From NCBI GenBank assembly GCA_028753945.1, contig JAPNXP010000014.1, positions 1,550,001-1,614,000 on the forward strand: a stretch of 64,000 nucleotides of DNA. Direction: 5' to 3'. This document shows, one piece after another, positions 1 through 10,098 of the stretch. Below the pieces are notes generated by a model that did no database searches, was not told the DNA's origin, and saw only the letters and a program-made list of their open reading frames with translations. The number at the start of each line of letters is the position of its first letter. Within the stretch, counting starts at the first letter, position 1. This DNA comes from Hexactinellida sp. DTS-2022 (taxonomy: Eukaryota > Porifera > Hexactinellida). The position numbers were made by a program, and so were the translations under genes.

Positions 1-3000
1 ACGATTTTTTATTAACAAATTTTTGACACATCTTTAACACCTTTCAAAATTTGTCTGGTCCATAGCTAGAAAAATGTTTTACTAAACCCCCAAATTTTAT
101 TTCATATTTGGATTCACCATAAAATTTGCGTCTGATGGGAGAAGAAAACTTTTAATAAAGAGTTTTATTTCTGCCACAAATGTGGTTTGAAATTTCTTTG
201 TTTACTCACACTTCAATTTCAGTAAAACTGTGAAATCTAATTCCATTGTTTCAACTTGTAATATTTATATTGATTTAAGTTGTTAAATCTTACACTATTG
301 TTTCAACTTGCTACAATTATATTGATTTAACTTGTGAATTCCAGCTGGCTTCTATTTATTGTAGTATTACTATACAATGGATTAAATAAAATATTATAAT
401 ATAAGGAATTTGTTGACTTAATTCAACTTAACCGTGGATAACATTGCTAAAATAAATAACTAATAATATAATTTATCATCAATACATAATGAATGAATGG
501 CTTTAAACTCAAGATGGTTTATGATAGAACCGTTAAGATTTTACATTCCACAACAACGACAGATTAAGTGAATATATTTATTTCGGCGAGAATATTCTTG
601 CACAATTAATGTACTGACGTAATTAATTATAATTAATTCCTTTTGTATTTAACTTATAGACGGTTCCAATTGGATTATAGGGGTTATCGAGTGCGTGGAA
701 TTCAAACATTATAGTGAAATTCAATTTAAATTAATAATCATTGCAAATAATTGAACTTAATTTATTTTGCTGTATATAATAATGGTGTTAAATAATTAAT
801 ACATTAATTAAATTTTTATGCTAATTAGCTAAATTTCATTAATCTCAGAGATGATACAAGATATAAACAAACTTTCAATTTATCAATTGGTCCTTATGCC
901 AGGCACCACCTATACAAGTGGGTCTTGACACCTTGAGATGATGATGACATCGTTAAAAAAATGTATTTTTACAATTTTTTTAATTCGACATTTAAAATGG
1001 GTTAGTTGGTGTTGGGTGATGACCCAACACTCACATAAAAAATGCTGACTCATCACTTATTATATTCTACTGAAACTTGAATATCTTTGAAACGAAGTGA
1101 GCAAAATGGAAACTTCCAAGACTCTAAGGGTCGTTGCCTTCTGAATCACCTTTCTGAAATAATTTAACACCTTCATAGTGATGATGACATGGCGAAAAAA
1201 ATCCAAAATTGCAGCTGTGCCGACAGCATGTCCCTTTGGAGGCACTATCAAAAAACCAACACCAAAATATAGTGCCACCAAAGGAACATGCGTCGGCACA
1301 GCTGCAATTTTGGATTTTTTTTTTCTCCGTAGACGGTGCCCTGGCCAGAGCTTTATAGTTGATGGGCTTAAACTTTGCATGTAGGTGCGATGGGACCGTC
1401 TAATTTGCACCTGGGGTAACGATTTTTGATTAAGAAATTTTTGACACATCTTTAACACCTTTCAAAATTTGTCTGGTCCATAACACAAAATATGTTTTAC
1501 TAAACCCCCAAATTTTATTTCACATTTGGATTCACCATAAAATTCCGCGTCTGATGGGAAAAGAAAACTTTCAATAAAGAGTTTTATTTCTGCCATAAAT
1601 GGGGGTTGAAATTTCTTTGTTTACTCACACTTCAGTTTCAGTATAACTGTTAAATCTAATTCCATTGTTTCAACTTGTAATAATTATATTGATTTAACTT
1701 GTTAAATCTTACTCTATTGATTCAACTTGCGATAATTAAATTGATTTAACTTATAAATTGCAGCTGGCTTCTATTTAATTTACCATACAATGGATTAAAT
1801 AAAATAATATAATATAAGGAATTTGTTGACCTAATTCAACTCAACCGTGGATAACAATGCTAAGATAAATAACTAATAATATAATTTATTATCAATACAT
1901 AATGAATGAATGGCATCAAACTCAAGATGGTTTAAGATAGAAACAAACTTCAAATTTATCTACCGTTCCTTGTGACTCGGACCAATTAACAAATGCTTCT
2001 TCACACCTTGGGCGTTGATGACTTGGCAAAAAAAAATCCAAAATTGCAGCCTGCGCCGACAGCATGTTCCTTTGGAGGCACTATCAATAAACAACCAACA
2101 AAATATAGTGCCACCAAAGGAACATGCGTCGGCACAGGGTGCAATTTTGGATTTTTTTTTTTTTTTTTTTTTCTCCGTAGACGGTGCCCTGGCCAGAACT
2201 TTACAGTTGATGGGCTGAAACTTGGCATGTGGGTGCGATGGGACCGTCTAATTTGCACCTGGGGTTACGATTTTTGATTTACAAATTTTGGACACATCTT
2301 TAACACCTTTCAAAATTTGTCTTGTCCATAACTCAAAATATATTTTACTAGACCCCCAATTTTTATTTCATATTTGGATTCATCTTAATGTTCTGCGTCT
2401 GTTGGGAGAAGAAGATTTTTAAAAATTGGTTTAATTTTTGCCATCTATGGGGGTTGAAATTTCTTTGTTTACTCACACTTCAATTTCTGTAAAAGTGTTA
2501 AATTTAATTCCATTGTTTCAACTTGTAATAATTATATTGATTTAACTTGTTAAATCCTACTCTAGTGATTCAACATGCGATAATTATATTGATTTAACTT
2601 ATAAATTCCTGCTGGCTTCTATTTAATTGTTGTATTACTATACAATGGATAAAATAAAATAATATAATATAAGGACTTTGTTGACTTAACTCATTCACCG
2701 TGGATAACATTGCGAAAATAAATAACTAATAATTTAATTTATTATCAATAAGTAATGTGAATGGCATTAAACTAAAGATGGTTTTTAATAGAACCGTTAA
2801 GATTTACATTCCACAACACCGACAGATTAAGTGATTATATTTATTTCGGCGAGAATATTCTTGCACAATTAATGTACTGACGTGACTAATTATAATTAAT
2901 TTCTTTTGTATTTAACTTATAGACGGTTCCAATTGGATCATTGGGGTTATCGAGTGCGTGGAATTCAAATATTATAGTGAAATTCAATTTAAATTAATAA

Positions 3001-3361
3001 TAATTGCAAATAATTGAACTTAATTAATTTTGCTGTATATAATAATTGTGTTAAATAATTAATTAATTAATTACATATTTATATTAATTAGCTAAATTTC
3101 ATTAATCTCAGAGATGATTCAAGATAGAAACAAACTTTCAATTTATCAATTGGTCCTTATGCCAGGTACCACCTATACAAGGGGGTCTTGACACCTTGAG
3201 TTGATTATGACATTGTTTAAAATATATTTTTTTACAATTTTGTGAATTAAATAATTCGCATGGGTTGGTTGGAGTTGGGTGAATACCCAACACGCACCTA
3301 AAAAAAGCTGACTCAGCACATATTATATTCTACTGAAACTTGAATATCTCTCAAATGAAGT
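1..3361 (+). repeat. Satellite-like repeat array, left block (about three units)
   Basis: Units restart at about 1, 1419 and 2267, each beginning just after a GCACCTGGGGTTACGA-like stretch. Each unit runs through the same AT-rich body and ends in an imperfect hairpin (1201-1315, 2036-2152) followed by a T-run and CTCCGTAGACGGTGCCCTGG. The 1419-2267 unit is a short form in which the middle section is missing; the others are long forms. No coding potential is seen apart from spurious frames across the hairpins. The block stops abruptly at about 3361, where retrotransposon gag sequence begins. The same family fills 29.9-64 kb. Confidence 0.9.
2036..2152 (+). repeat. Imperfect hairpin module, exemplar of 23 copies
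   Basis: The arms begin ATCCAAAATTGCAG and end CTGCAATTTTGGAT; outside lie an A-run and a T-run that can extend the stem. The left arm carries an extra A after GCCGAC and an A facing an A in the CCTTTGG region, and these two defects recur in nearly every copy. The loop is about 20 nt (CAATAAACCACCAACAAAAT-like). Other copies by my reading: 1201-1315, 31244-31360, 33539-33655, 34914-35029, 36350-36466, 37725-37840, 43272-43388, 45159-45273, 46648-46764, 47492-47611, 49771-49887, 50955-51071, 54559-54675, 55970-56084, 57171-57287, 59627-59740, 60466-60582, 62003-62119, 62847-62963. Reversed copies: 38907-39022, 40332-40447, 57964-58080. Confidence 0.9.
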
Positions 3362-3995
3362 GTGCAGCATCTTAGCCGAATTTATTGGCAGCCCGGATAG
3401 CGTATCGAAGATTTCTTCTTCTCCACCAAGCGCAAAGCAGTTGAGGCGAACGTGGACATGAAGTTTGTCGCTCCGCTTATAGCATCCCAATTACCCAGGG
3501 ACATAGAATCTAAAATCAAAGCAACGATCGTAGGGATTAAACCCGAACTGGATGTGCCAGATGGCAGAAAATTGCTGATAGCTATCTAGAAGGAACTCCA
3601 AGAGAAATGCTACAGCCCCGACTGCGGCAGTAGAAAATGTGATGTGAGGCAATTGAAAAAGTGGCAGTTATCGAAAAGGAACACACAGACTCCTCGCCTA
3701 ACACTAGCTTTGAGGGACGGAGCGAAACGTTCGATATGGAAAGTACTGTCTACTCTACCAATTATCAACCGAGGAATACGTACCCACAAAGAAACAGACC
3801 ACAGCGGGATTGGAATCAACCACAGCGGGATTGGAATCAACCACAGCGTGAAGAAACATAGTGCTATTTATGCGGAGCAAACCACATTATGCGGTACTGC
3901 CCCGAGCGAAAATGTTCAATCTGCGGAAACAAGGGACACATCGTACCAAATTGTTCAAATAGGTACAGAGGGAAGAACAAACCTTCACGTCACAC
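3362..3995 (+). pseudogene. Ty3/gypsy-type gag remnant with zinc knuckles
   Basis: This is the 3' part of a retrotransposon gag gene, starting at a sharp junction with satellite DNA, so the 5' LTR, leader and gag start are missing. Shortly upstream of the protease the frame encodes a short tandem repeat (PQRDWNQ, about 21 bp per unit, near 3800-3850), then a TAG at 3859-3861, then two CCHC zinc knuckles: CYLCGANHIMRYC, one residue short before the His, and a canonical CSICGNKGHIVPNC. Such knuckles bind the element's RNA in the capsid. Internal stops and frame shifts show that it is dead. The segment before about 3640 is gag by position only. Confidence 0.75.
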
Positions 3996-4477
3996 GCAGA
4001 CCAAACGAATCCTCCATCGCCATTACCGCCAAGATTAACAACACTGCAATAACCATGCTAATAGACTCCGGCGCTGGCCCCAGTGTTATTGACATTGGAA
4101 CAATCCGAAGCCTAGGATTAGAATCTAAAATACAGAAAAGGGCCACGAGAATATACGGAGTCGGAAAAGAACCTATACACGTAGTTGGGAACATATCCCT
4201 CACTGTTCATCTGAGAGACGACCAAAGAGTATCGCATCCATTTGGAGTGCTACAGGAGACATCCACCATACGGATCCTCGGCCGCGATTTCCTAAGTAAA
4301 TTTGGACCAACCGAATTCGACTGGGATGCACGAAGAATCCCACTTGGGCGTGTATGGAAAGCTAGCGAGGCTGTACTCGAAGGTGGAGACGTATTTGGAC
4401 GGTCCCACGTTGCTAGCTTAGATGATGATTTAGGTACTAACGTAACTGGACTTAACCAACAGATACCCACCCGTTAA
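3996..4477 (+). pseudogene. Ty3/gypsy retropepsin (aspartic protease) domain
   Basis: This frame reads through the start of pol. It shows the retropepsin active-site box LIDSGAGPSVID (catalytic Asp in DSG) and, about 85 residues later, the conserved ILGRDFLSKFG that closes the fold. The enzyme would cut Gag-Pol into mature proteins. It lies in a different frame from the zinc knuckles just upstream; that may be the family's frameshift or decay. The domain itself has no internal stop. It is followed directly by reverse transcriptase sequence, giving the standard order protease, RT, RNase H, integrase. Confidence 0.85.
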
Positions 4478-5007
4478 GATAAACCCAAGATTGCCACTAC
4501 CAGTGCAACAAAAGCTAACGGAACTATGCAGCGAATTTTCAGAAATCTTTTCAACAAATCTCAAGTCACCACGCCTAACTCAACTTACGAAACATAGTAT
4601 TGACACGGGATCGTCTCAACCGATAAACACAAAATTCGACGCGTCTCACCAAAGGTTCAAACTGAAATAAACAACCAAATTGACGAAATGTTACAGAACG
4701 GAATATGCCGGAAATCCTAAACCCCTTGGAACAGTCCGGTTATACTCGTCACAAAGAAAGATGGAGGAATATGATTCATAGTAGATTACCGAACATTAAA
4801 CTCCATGACCAAGAAAGACGCCTACCCATTGCCAAACCCACGAGATATAATAGACAAATTGTCAGGAGACCAAGTGTTCTCCAAACTGGATTGCTGCTGC
4901 GCGTACTGGGCTGTCGCATTGGAAGAAAAAGACATTCCCAAGACAGCTTTCTCTACACTTCGTGGACATTTCGAAATGGAAAGAATGGCATTTGGGCTAT
5001 GTAATAG
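4478..5007 (+). pseudogene. Ty3/gypsy reverse transcriptase, N-terminal half
   Basis: RT fingers and palm sequence is readable: INNQIDEMLQNGI, WNSPVILVTKKDGG, FIVDYRTLN, DAYPLPNPRDIIDKLSG, FSKLD before AYWAVALEE (first catalytic Asp region), KTAFST and FEMERMAFGLCNS. At least two in-frame stops break it, one before TPWNSPV and one TGA between GGI and FIVDYR, where an Arg codon is expected in the family (CGA to TGA would fit deamination). The frame is cut at about 5008 by an inserted MITE, just before the expected ATF-Q region. The rest of RT resumes at about 6680. Confidence 0.88.
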
Positions 5008-5576
5008 CAGTGCTGCCAACCCTCCCGCTTTCGGCGGGAGGGTCCCGCTTTTTGATGTTTCCTCCCGCTCTCCCGCCTCCCCTCTCAAACCTCCCGCTTT
5101 TTGGATGATTGTATATGTAAATATTTAGAATCTGAATTTTATAATTACAAGCAATATATTTAGAAGTCTTCACTTAAATAATTTACAATAACCCCAGAAA
5201 CAAATTTGTCTATTTTAAAATACCATAATTCTGTATATTATCTTGTATTTCCAATTTTCCATTCTGACACATCATTTGGGAAATTTTTACAACACATCAT
5301 TTAGGAAATTTTAATTTATTCAAATATGTTATAATAATAAAAAAATGCTCACTGCTACCTTATATTTCAATATGAGAGGGTAGATACTAATTGATAGGTA
5401 GAGAAATGTTTTTATAATGCCTTTTATTCTGGTATTCTTGCTAATTTAACTAAAATACTGACCTCCCGCTTTTCTCCCGCTTTGAATGTATCAACCTCCC
5501 GCTTTTAGATGAAACTCCCGCGGCCCGCCACAGGTCCCACTTTTGATATATATGATATATATATATATATATATAT

Positions 5577-5737
5577 CCAGAAAGTGTCTTTTATTACACG
5601 ATTTAGGGACATATTTTAAAAGTTTAGCTTTTTTTACAACACAATTTAGATAAAAAAAAGCTCGATTCCCTATAAGGAAATTCACCATAAAAGTGTGTTT
5701 TATGGAGTATTTTCCAATATTAAGGGACATGTTCTGG
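5577..5737. mobile_element. Short MITE flanked by TA repeats
   Basis: A 161-bp element bounded by CCAGAA at the left and TTCTGG at the right, both abutting TA dinucleotide runs (5548-5576 and 5738-5750). Subterminal similarity includes GTC and GGGACAT motifs in opposite orientation. Insertion at TA suggests a Tc1/mariner-type MITE, but the inverted repeats are short and imperfect. No coding sequence. Confidence 0.5.
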
Positions 5738-5750
5738 ATATATATATATA

Positions 5751-6659
5751 CGAGCCCTTCGGTCTCGGTCGCTTTGCGACAGATCGGTGCAACGTTCCTC
5801 AAGTTAACGGCCGCTGTGCGGCCTTACTCCTCACCCTTCTGCCATAGAAAATGGTAGAAAGGGACGTTATATACACCCCTTTATAAGATTTCCATAGTTT
5901 TAACTTATTTTTCCTGTTCTAAATTTATAAACGCGAAATTCGGGTTCAGCATACTTGTTAACCTATAATACCCGTTGAAAGCTAACTTGTAGGGTGATTT
6001 TGAATTTCATTAAATTGTTACCTATTTTGTGCAAACAACAACAATAAATATTCATATTAGAAATTTCTAAACGCGAAATTCGTGTTCAGCATACTTGTTA
6101 ACCTATAATACCCGTTGAAAGCTAACTTCTAGGGTGATTTTGAATTTCATTAATTTGTTTACCTATTTTGTGTAAACAACAACAATAAATATTCACATTA
6201 GAAATTTCTAAACGCGAAATTCGTGTTCAGCATACTTGTTAACCTATAATACCCATTGAAAGCTAACTTCTAGGGTGATTTTGAATTTCATTAATTTGTT
6301 TGCCTATTTGTGTAAACAACAACAATAAATATTCATATTAGAAATTTCTAAACGCGAAATTCGTGTTCAGCATACTTGTTTACCTATAATACCTGTTGAA
6401 AGCTAACTTCTAGGTTGATTTTGAATTTTCAATAATTTATTTACCTATTTTTGTAAACAACAACAATAAATATTCACATTAGAAATTTGTAAATGCGAAA
6501 TTCGTGATCAGCATACTTGTTTACCTATTATAACATTTGGAAGTTAGTTTCTATCAAAATTATAAATGCGGTTTCTTATCCCCCATCACTTTAATACAAT
6601 CCGGACAAACAAACACACACACAAACAAACAAACAACAATCGAGATTTAATAATATAGA
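5751..6659 (-). mobile_element. Non-autonomous Helitron-like element, copy 1
   Basis: On the minus strand the element starts TCTATATTATTAAATCTCG and ends GGGCTCG, with the hairpin GTCGCAAAGCGAC about 16 nt before the end and a second terminal stem (CGAG...CTCG). The flanks are A at the 5' side and T at the 3' side, the usual Helitron target. Near its 5' half lie about four tandem repeats of ~150 bp (5930-6530), each containing AACGCGAAATTCGTGTTCAG. The final bases CTCG differ from the usual CTRR. No Rep/helicase is encoded. Related copies lie at 24708-25325 and 27008-27358. Confidence 0.75.
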
Positions 6660-6679
6660 TTTTAGGTTGGCAGCGGACA

Positions 6680-7429
6680 TAGGGATTACGGAGTCTTATT
6701 GATGACATCCTCGTCCACTCAAGTCGAATAGATCAACATATAAATAGCCTCAGACAGGTTTTCAAGAGACTGAGAGATGCAGGAATCCAGCTACGTGCTG
6801 ACAAGTGTCACCTCGGTTTCCAAGAAGTAGAGTTCCTTGGACACATTATTACCCCTGACGGGCACAGACTCCTATCAGGAACGGTTTCACGTATTTCGAA
6901 CTATCAGCCCCCAAGAGACAAGAAAGGAGTCCAAAGATTCTTAGGGCTGGTAAACTTTTATAGAGAGTATATACCAAACTTCTCTGACAATGCAGAACCT
7001 ATCTACCGCCTCACACGCCAGGACACCAACTGGAATTGGGACAAGTCAGTTTCTGAAGCTTTCTCCCTTCTCAAACGATACCTGACATAGTCCCCACTAA
7101 TGCTGGCATATCCAAACTGGGAGGCACCTTTCTATCTTCAAACCGACGGATCTAAAGTAGCTGTGGGGGGCGTCCTATCCCAGAAGGATTCTCAAGGTCG
7201 CCTTAAACCTATTGCTTACTTCTCCTCGGGTTTAAACCCAAGGCAAATACAGTATGCGGCCGGGGAAATCGAATGTTGGGCTATAATCGCCATGTCACGG
7301 AAATTCAACGACTATATAAAAGCAGCACGCAAGGTATATTTCGTTACCGACCATAATCCACTACATTAGCTACGGAAGCAACGTGATCCAAGGGGAAAGT
7401 TCGCCCGATGGATACAAGAGCTAGAGAGT
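6680..7429 (+). pseudogene. Ty3/gypsy RT C-terminal half and RNase H
   Basis: The frame resumes with SLIDDILVHS, the family's catalytic xIDD box (the preceding Tyr is replaced or lost at the insertion scar). It continues with KCHLGFQEVEFLGHII and FLGLVNFYREYIPNFS (RT thumb and connection), then RNase H: LQTDGSKVAVGGVLSQ, PIAYFSS, AAGEIECWAII and VYFVTDHNPLH. A TAG interrupts at 7088-7090 and another stop follows the DHNPLH box at about 7367. RNase H would remove the RNA template during cDNA synthesis. The reading is otherwise continuous. Confidence 0.9.
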
Positions 7430-8894
7430 TTGGACTATGAAATAGTATACACAAAGGGTAACCAGAATAACGCAGCAGATTTCCTCTCCCGCATTGAGAG
7501 TGACATAGATAGTCAAGTAAACAACGAATTCGAATATTTTGAGAGATTCGTATACCACCTAACTATGTCATACCCCGAGCTAGTCGAAATGATCGAAAAA
7601 GAGCAGTTAAAGGATCATGCGATAAAGTACGCACGCGAGCAGGTGTCGGAAGTCCGATATGCAAGTAGAGGACGTTACAACTACCAACACTTAACAATAT
7701 CTGATCGTCTGCTTCTACGTAACGGGAAGATTTTGGTACCAGAAGTCATGAGAAACTCTGTACTTACCATATTGCACAATCAAGCACATCCTGGGATTAA
7801 ACGCACAACGTTTATCGTGAAAGAAAACTTCACATGGGATGGTCTATCAGTTTCGTGCGACAGTTTTGCAAGAAGTGCGAAATATGTCACAAGAACAAAC
7901 ACAAGACTGGATCGAGAGAACCCATCACCCCAATCACCATTGCGTCGTCCCCTCGTAAAGTGGTAGCGTATGATGTCGCTACCCTCCCGTGGGGTAATGG
8001 GTACCGATATTTCCTCCAGATTACAGACATGTTTTCGAAATGGATTTAACTGGTCCCTATGAGAAACTAAACATCCCACAAAATCGTTGAAGCTCTAGAA
8101 TCTTCCTGGATATTAAGACACGGACCCCCTGAGATCTTCCTTAGTGACCAAGGGCCTAATGTTGACGGTACGGAGATAAGGGACGCTTTACGAAAGTGGG
8201 GAATTTAAAAACGCAGATCGTCTCCTTACCACTCAAAGGTGACGGACAGTCCGAACGTGGAATACAAACCACTAAACAAACATTGCGATGCATGTTAGCC
8301 GAGAAAAAGTTAGAGAAAGAATCCTGGCATCAAATATTACAGGAAGTCGCCTACTCGCTGAACACAATGCCAAACGCTGGGACTGAAATCACCCCATTCA
8401 AAATTATGTACGGTGAGAACCCCAAGCGTTTCCCATTCTTGGACTCAAATATCCAGGATCCTACACGGATTGTAGATACGAGCCGTTGGTGCGACGAGCT
8501 AACACATTCAGTTACTGACGCTAGGAGTGATAGTCTTGACCCCAGGTTCACTGGACCATACCCTATAACCAAAGTTAGAGGACCGAATATGGTAGTCGAT
8601 ATGGGACAGTCCCGCCAAGGAGTTGTTCACCTAGACCGATGCAAAGTGACCACGCCTTCCAGCTACCAACCTTCTCCTCTTGAACGCGAGAGTGGTGAAA
8701 GCGTACCAGAGTCACACCTACCTTCTGACGAGAACTACGACCTGATTTTGGAAAATCCAGATTCAACCCCCAGGCGTAGAGATAGTTTCATAAATGACCC
8801 TCTGCTGCAGAAGAACTCTACCCCACGTAGATACCATCGACCCAAACGCAGTACGAGACTACCGATCCGGTATAGAGACGACAACTCCCCATGA
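7430..8894 (+). pseudogene. Ty3/gypsy integrase
   Basis: After the end of RNase H (IVYTKGNQNNAADFLSR) the integrase zinc domain appears: AHPGIKRT supplies the His pair region and FCKKCEICHKNK the Cys pair, but a frame change separates them near 7850. The core keeps VAYDVATLP (first Asp), FLSDQGPNVDG (second Asp) and a DGQSERGIQTTKQTLR box with the Glu. Frame breaks occur near 8048 and 8205. The tail FTGPYPITKVRGPNMVVD resembles a GPY/F module. The protein would insert the cDNA; here it is disabled. The last stop lies just before the polypurine stretch at 8893-8918. Confidence 0.88.
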
Positions 8895-8919
8895 GGGAGG
8901 GTATATACGGGGGAAGTGA
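8893..8919 (+). other. Probable polypurine tract
   Basis: A purine-rich run (GAGGGAGGG, then GGGGGAAGTGA) immediately precedes the LTR start at 8920, the expected place for second-strand priming in an LTR retrotransposon. It is interrupted by TATATAC, so the functional part is probably the last dozen bases. Confidence 0.5.
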
Positions 8920-9482
8920 TGTTAGGTAACTAAACGAGATTAGCAACTAAACGAGATCATAACAATCAATCCCCGCTCACACGAGAGATTATGCGCATTC
9001 ATTTATTAGTAGATATATATAGACTTACAACTAATTTACTAGTATACTGCTATATCTAATCGTTATTATTCATAATTGTTCGTGTACATATATTTACTTA
9101 TCAAACGTATAACTTGGGCACAACAACTATAATGCTATATAATTAATAATCATCGCGGACGCCCTACAAGCTCATTGCGTAAATATTGCGTGTACATTAC
9201 ACATGCGCACTGCACTTTTAAGTTCTTGCAAAATGTCCACACAATATACGCATTTATATGTAGATAATTTAAATATGTTTTGACTTAGGTCTCGGTAAAT
9301 TATAACGATTTTATGTAAATTTCTCGGAACATTACGCGACCTCCAGGTTGAAAACCCATGCTTTAGTGTCTGTAAATGTGTGCATTATAAAATACTGAGA
9401 TAGTAATCTAATTGGTCGAGAGGAAGTTCAGGCATCTAATCAGTTATTTGTGTTCTGTCTGTCTAGCCCATACATTCTAACA
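8920..9482 (+). mobile_element. 3' LTR of the Ty3/gypsy element
   Basis: The 563-bp segment starts TGTTAG and ends CTAACA, a perfect 6-bp inverted repeat with the TG...CA ends of LTRs, directly after the integrase gene and a purine tract. It contains an AT-rich TATA-like stretch at about 9010. There is no matching 5' LTR in the window because the element is cut at 3361, so identity between LTRs and the target duplication cannot be checked. Confidence 0.75.
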
Positions 9483-10090
9483 TTCCATTGTGTTATTTGA
9501 TATCAAATTATTATCAATCAATACAATAACTTCTCCATCCCAAAATAGGGGTCTACTGGTACCAGTTTCTTAGTGTTATTTAATTTTATATTTGGAGTTG
9601 GTATATTATTATACACGGACAAGCTTTAATATCTAGAAAATTATCTGTTCAAATTTGCATAAATATCCAAATTATTTTCTCTGTCCTTGTATAAACCTAT
9701 AGCTAGGATCCACGGATATAAATAGACAGCTAGAGGCCACTCATCAAGAACGACATTTAATTTGAAAAGGAACATGCTTGAAATACAAGTGAGGGCCGCA
9801 GGCCCGAGTACAAGTAAGGACGCGCGTATAGCAGACGAGTAGCTTGTACTAATAAATATTTGTGGTTTATCCTGGTTGGAGCACCGTACTAGGAATAATC
9901 CAATAAAACTTGAGTGTATTTCGAAAAACTTGAGTATATTTACAAATTAGTTGAGTATTGTTAAGTATATTTGGAAATTTTCAAAAAAATTGAGGAATTT
10001 TGATAAGAGGATATTGATTTCACTTCACCCAAAATGTTTGGTATCATATTCAAAAGCTCTGACTTGTCTAAACTTTCAATACAAATCACG
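9483..10090. other. Non-coding interval with a diverged dispersed repeat
   Basis: No gene is seen. The stretch at about 9705-9850 resembles 17055-17185: both hold ACGGATATAAATAGA, then GGCCACT...CAAGAA, then AAAAGGAACATGC, and end with GACGAG-AGCTTGT-type sequence. The two copies are in the same orientation and clearly diverged. The repeat's class is unknown; the GC-rich tail next to AT-rich DNA could be a Helitron or SINE end. Confidence 0.45.
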
Positions 10091-10098
10091 ATTTTTCC

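Larger units (their letters stand above)
5008..6676 (+). mobile_element. hAT-type MITE split by further insertions, inside the RT gene
   Basis: The left end reads CAGTGCTGCCAACCCTCCCG and the right end near 6665-6674 reads GGTTGGCAGC, an inverted match of ten bases typical of hAT-like termini. Inside are many CTCCCGCTTT-like motifs on both sides of an AT-rich core (5015-5535). A TA-flanked MITE (5577-5737) and a Helitron (5751-6659) lie within it, so the visible length is mostly later insertions. A clean 8-bp target duplication was not found; the outermost bases of the right end differ from the left, so its edge is uncertain by a few bases. Confidence 0.6.

Noticed and set aside
3610-5088. 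Antisense frames across the gypsy protease and RT
   Set aside because: Shadows of recognised retrotransposon domains on the plus strand.
9540-9570. Primer-binding site (TGGTACCAG) making the 8920-9482 LTR a 5' LTR
   Set aside because: It lies about 70 bp beyond the LTR end, whereas a PBS should abut it; no gag follows.
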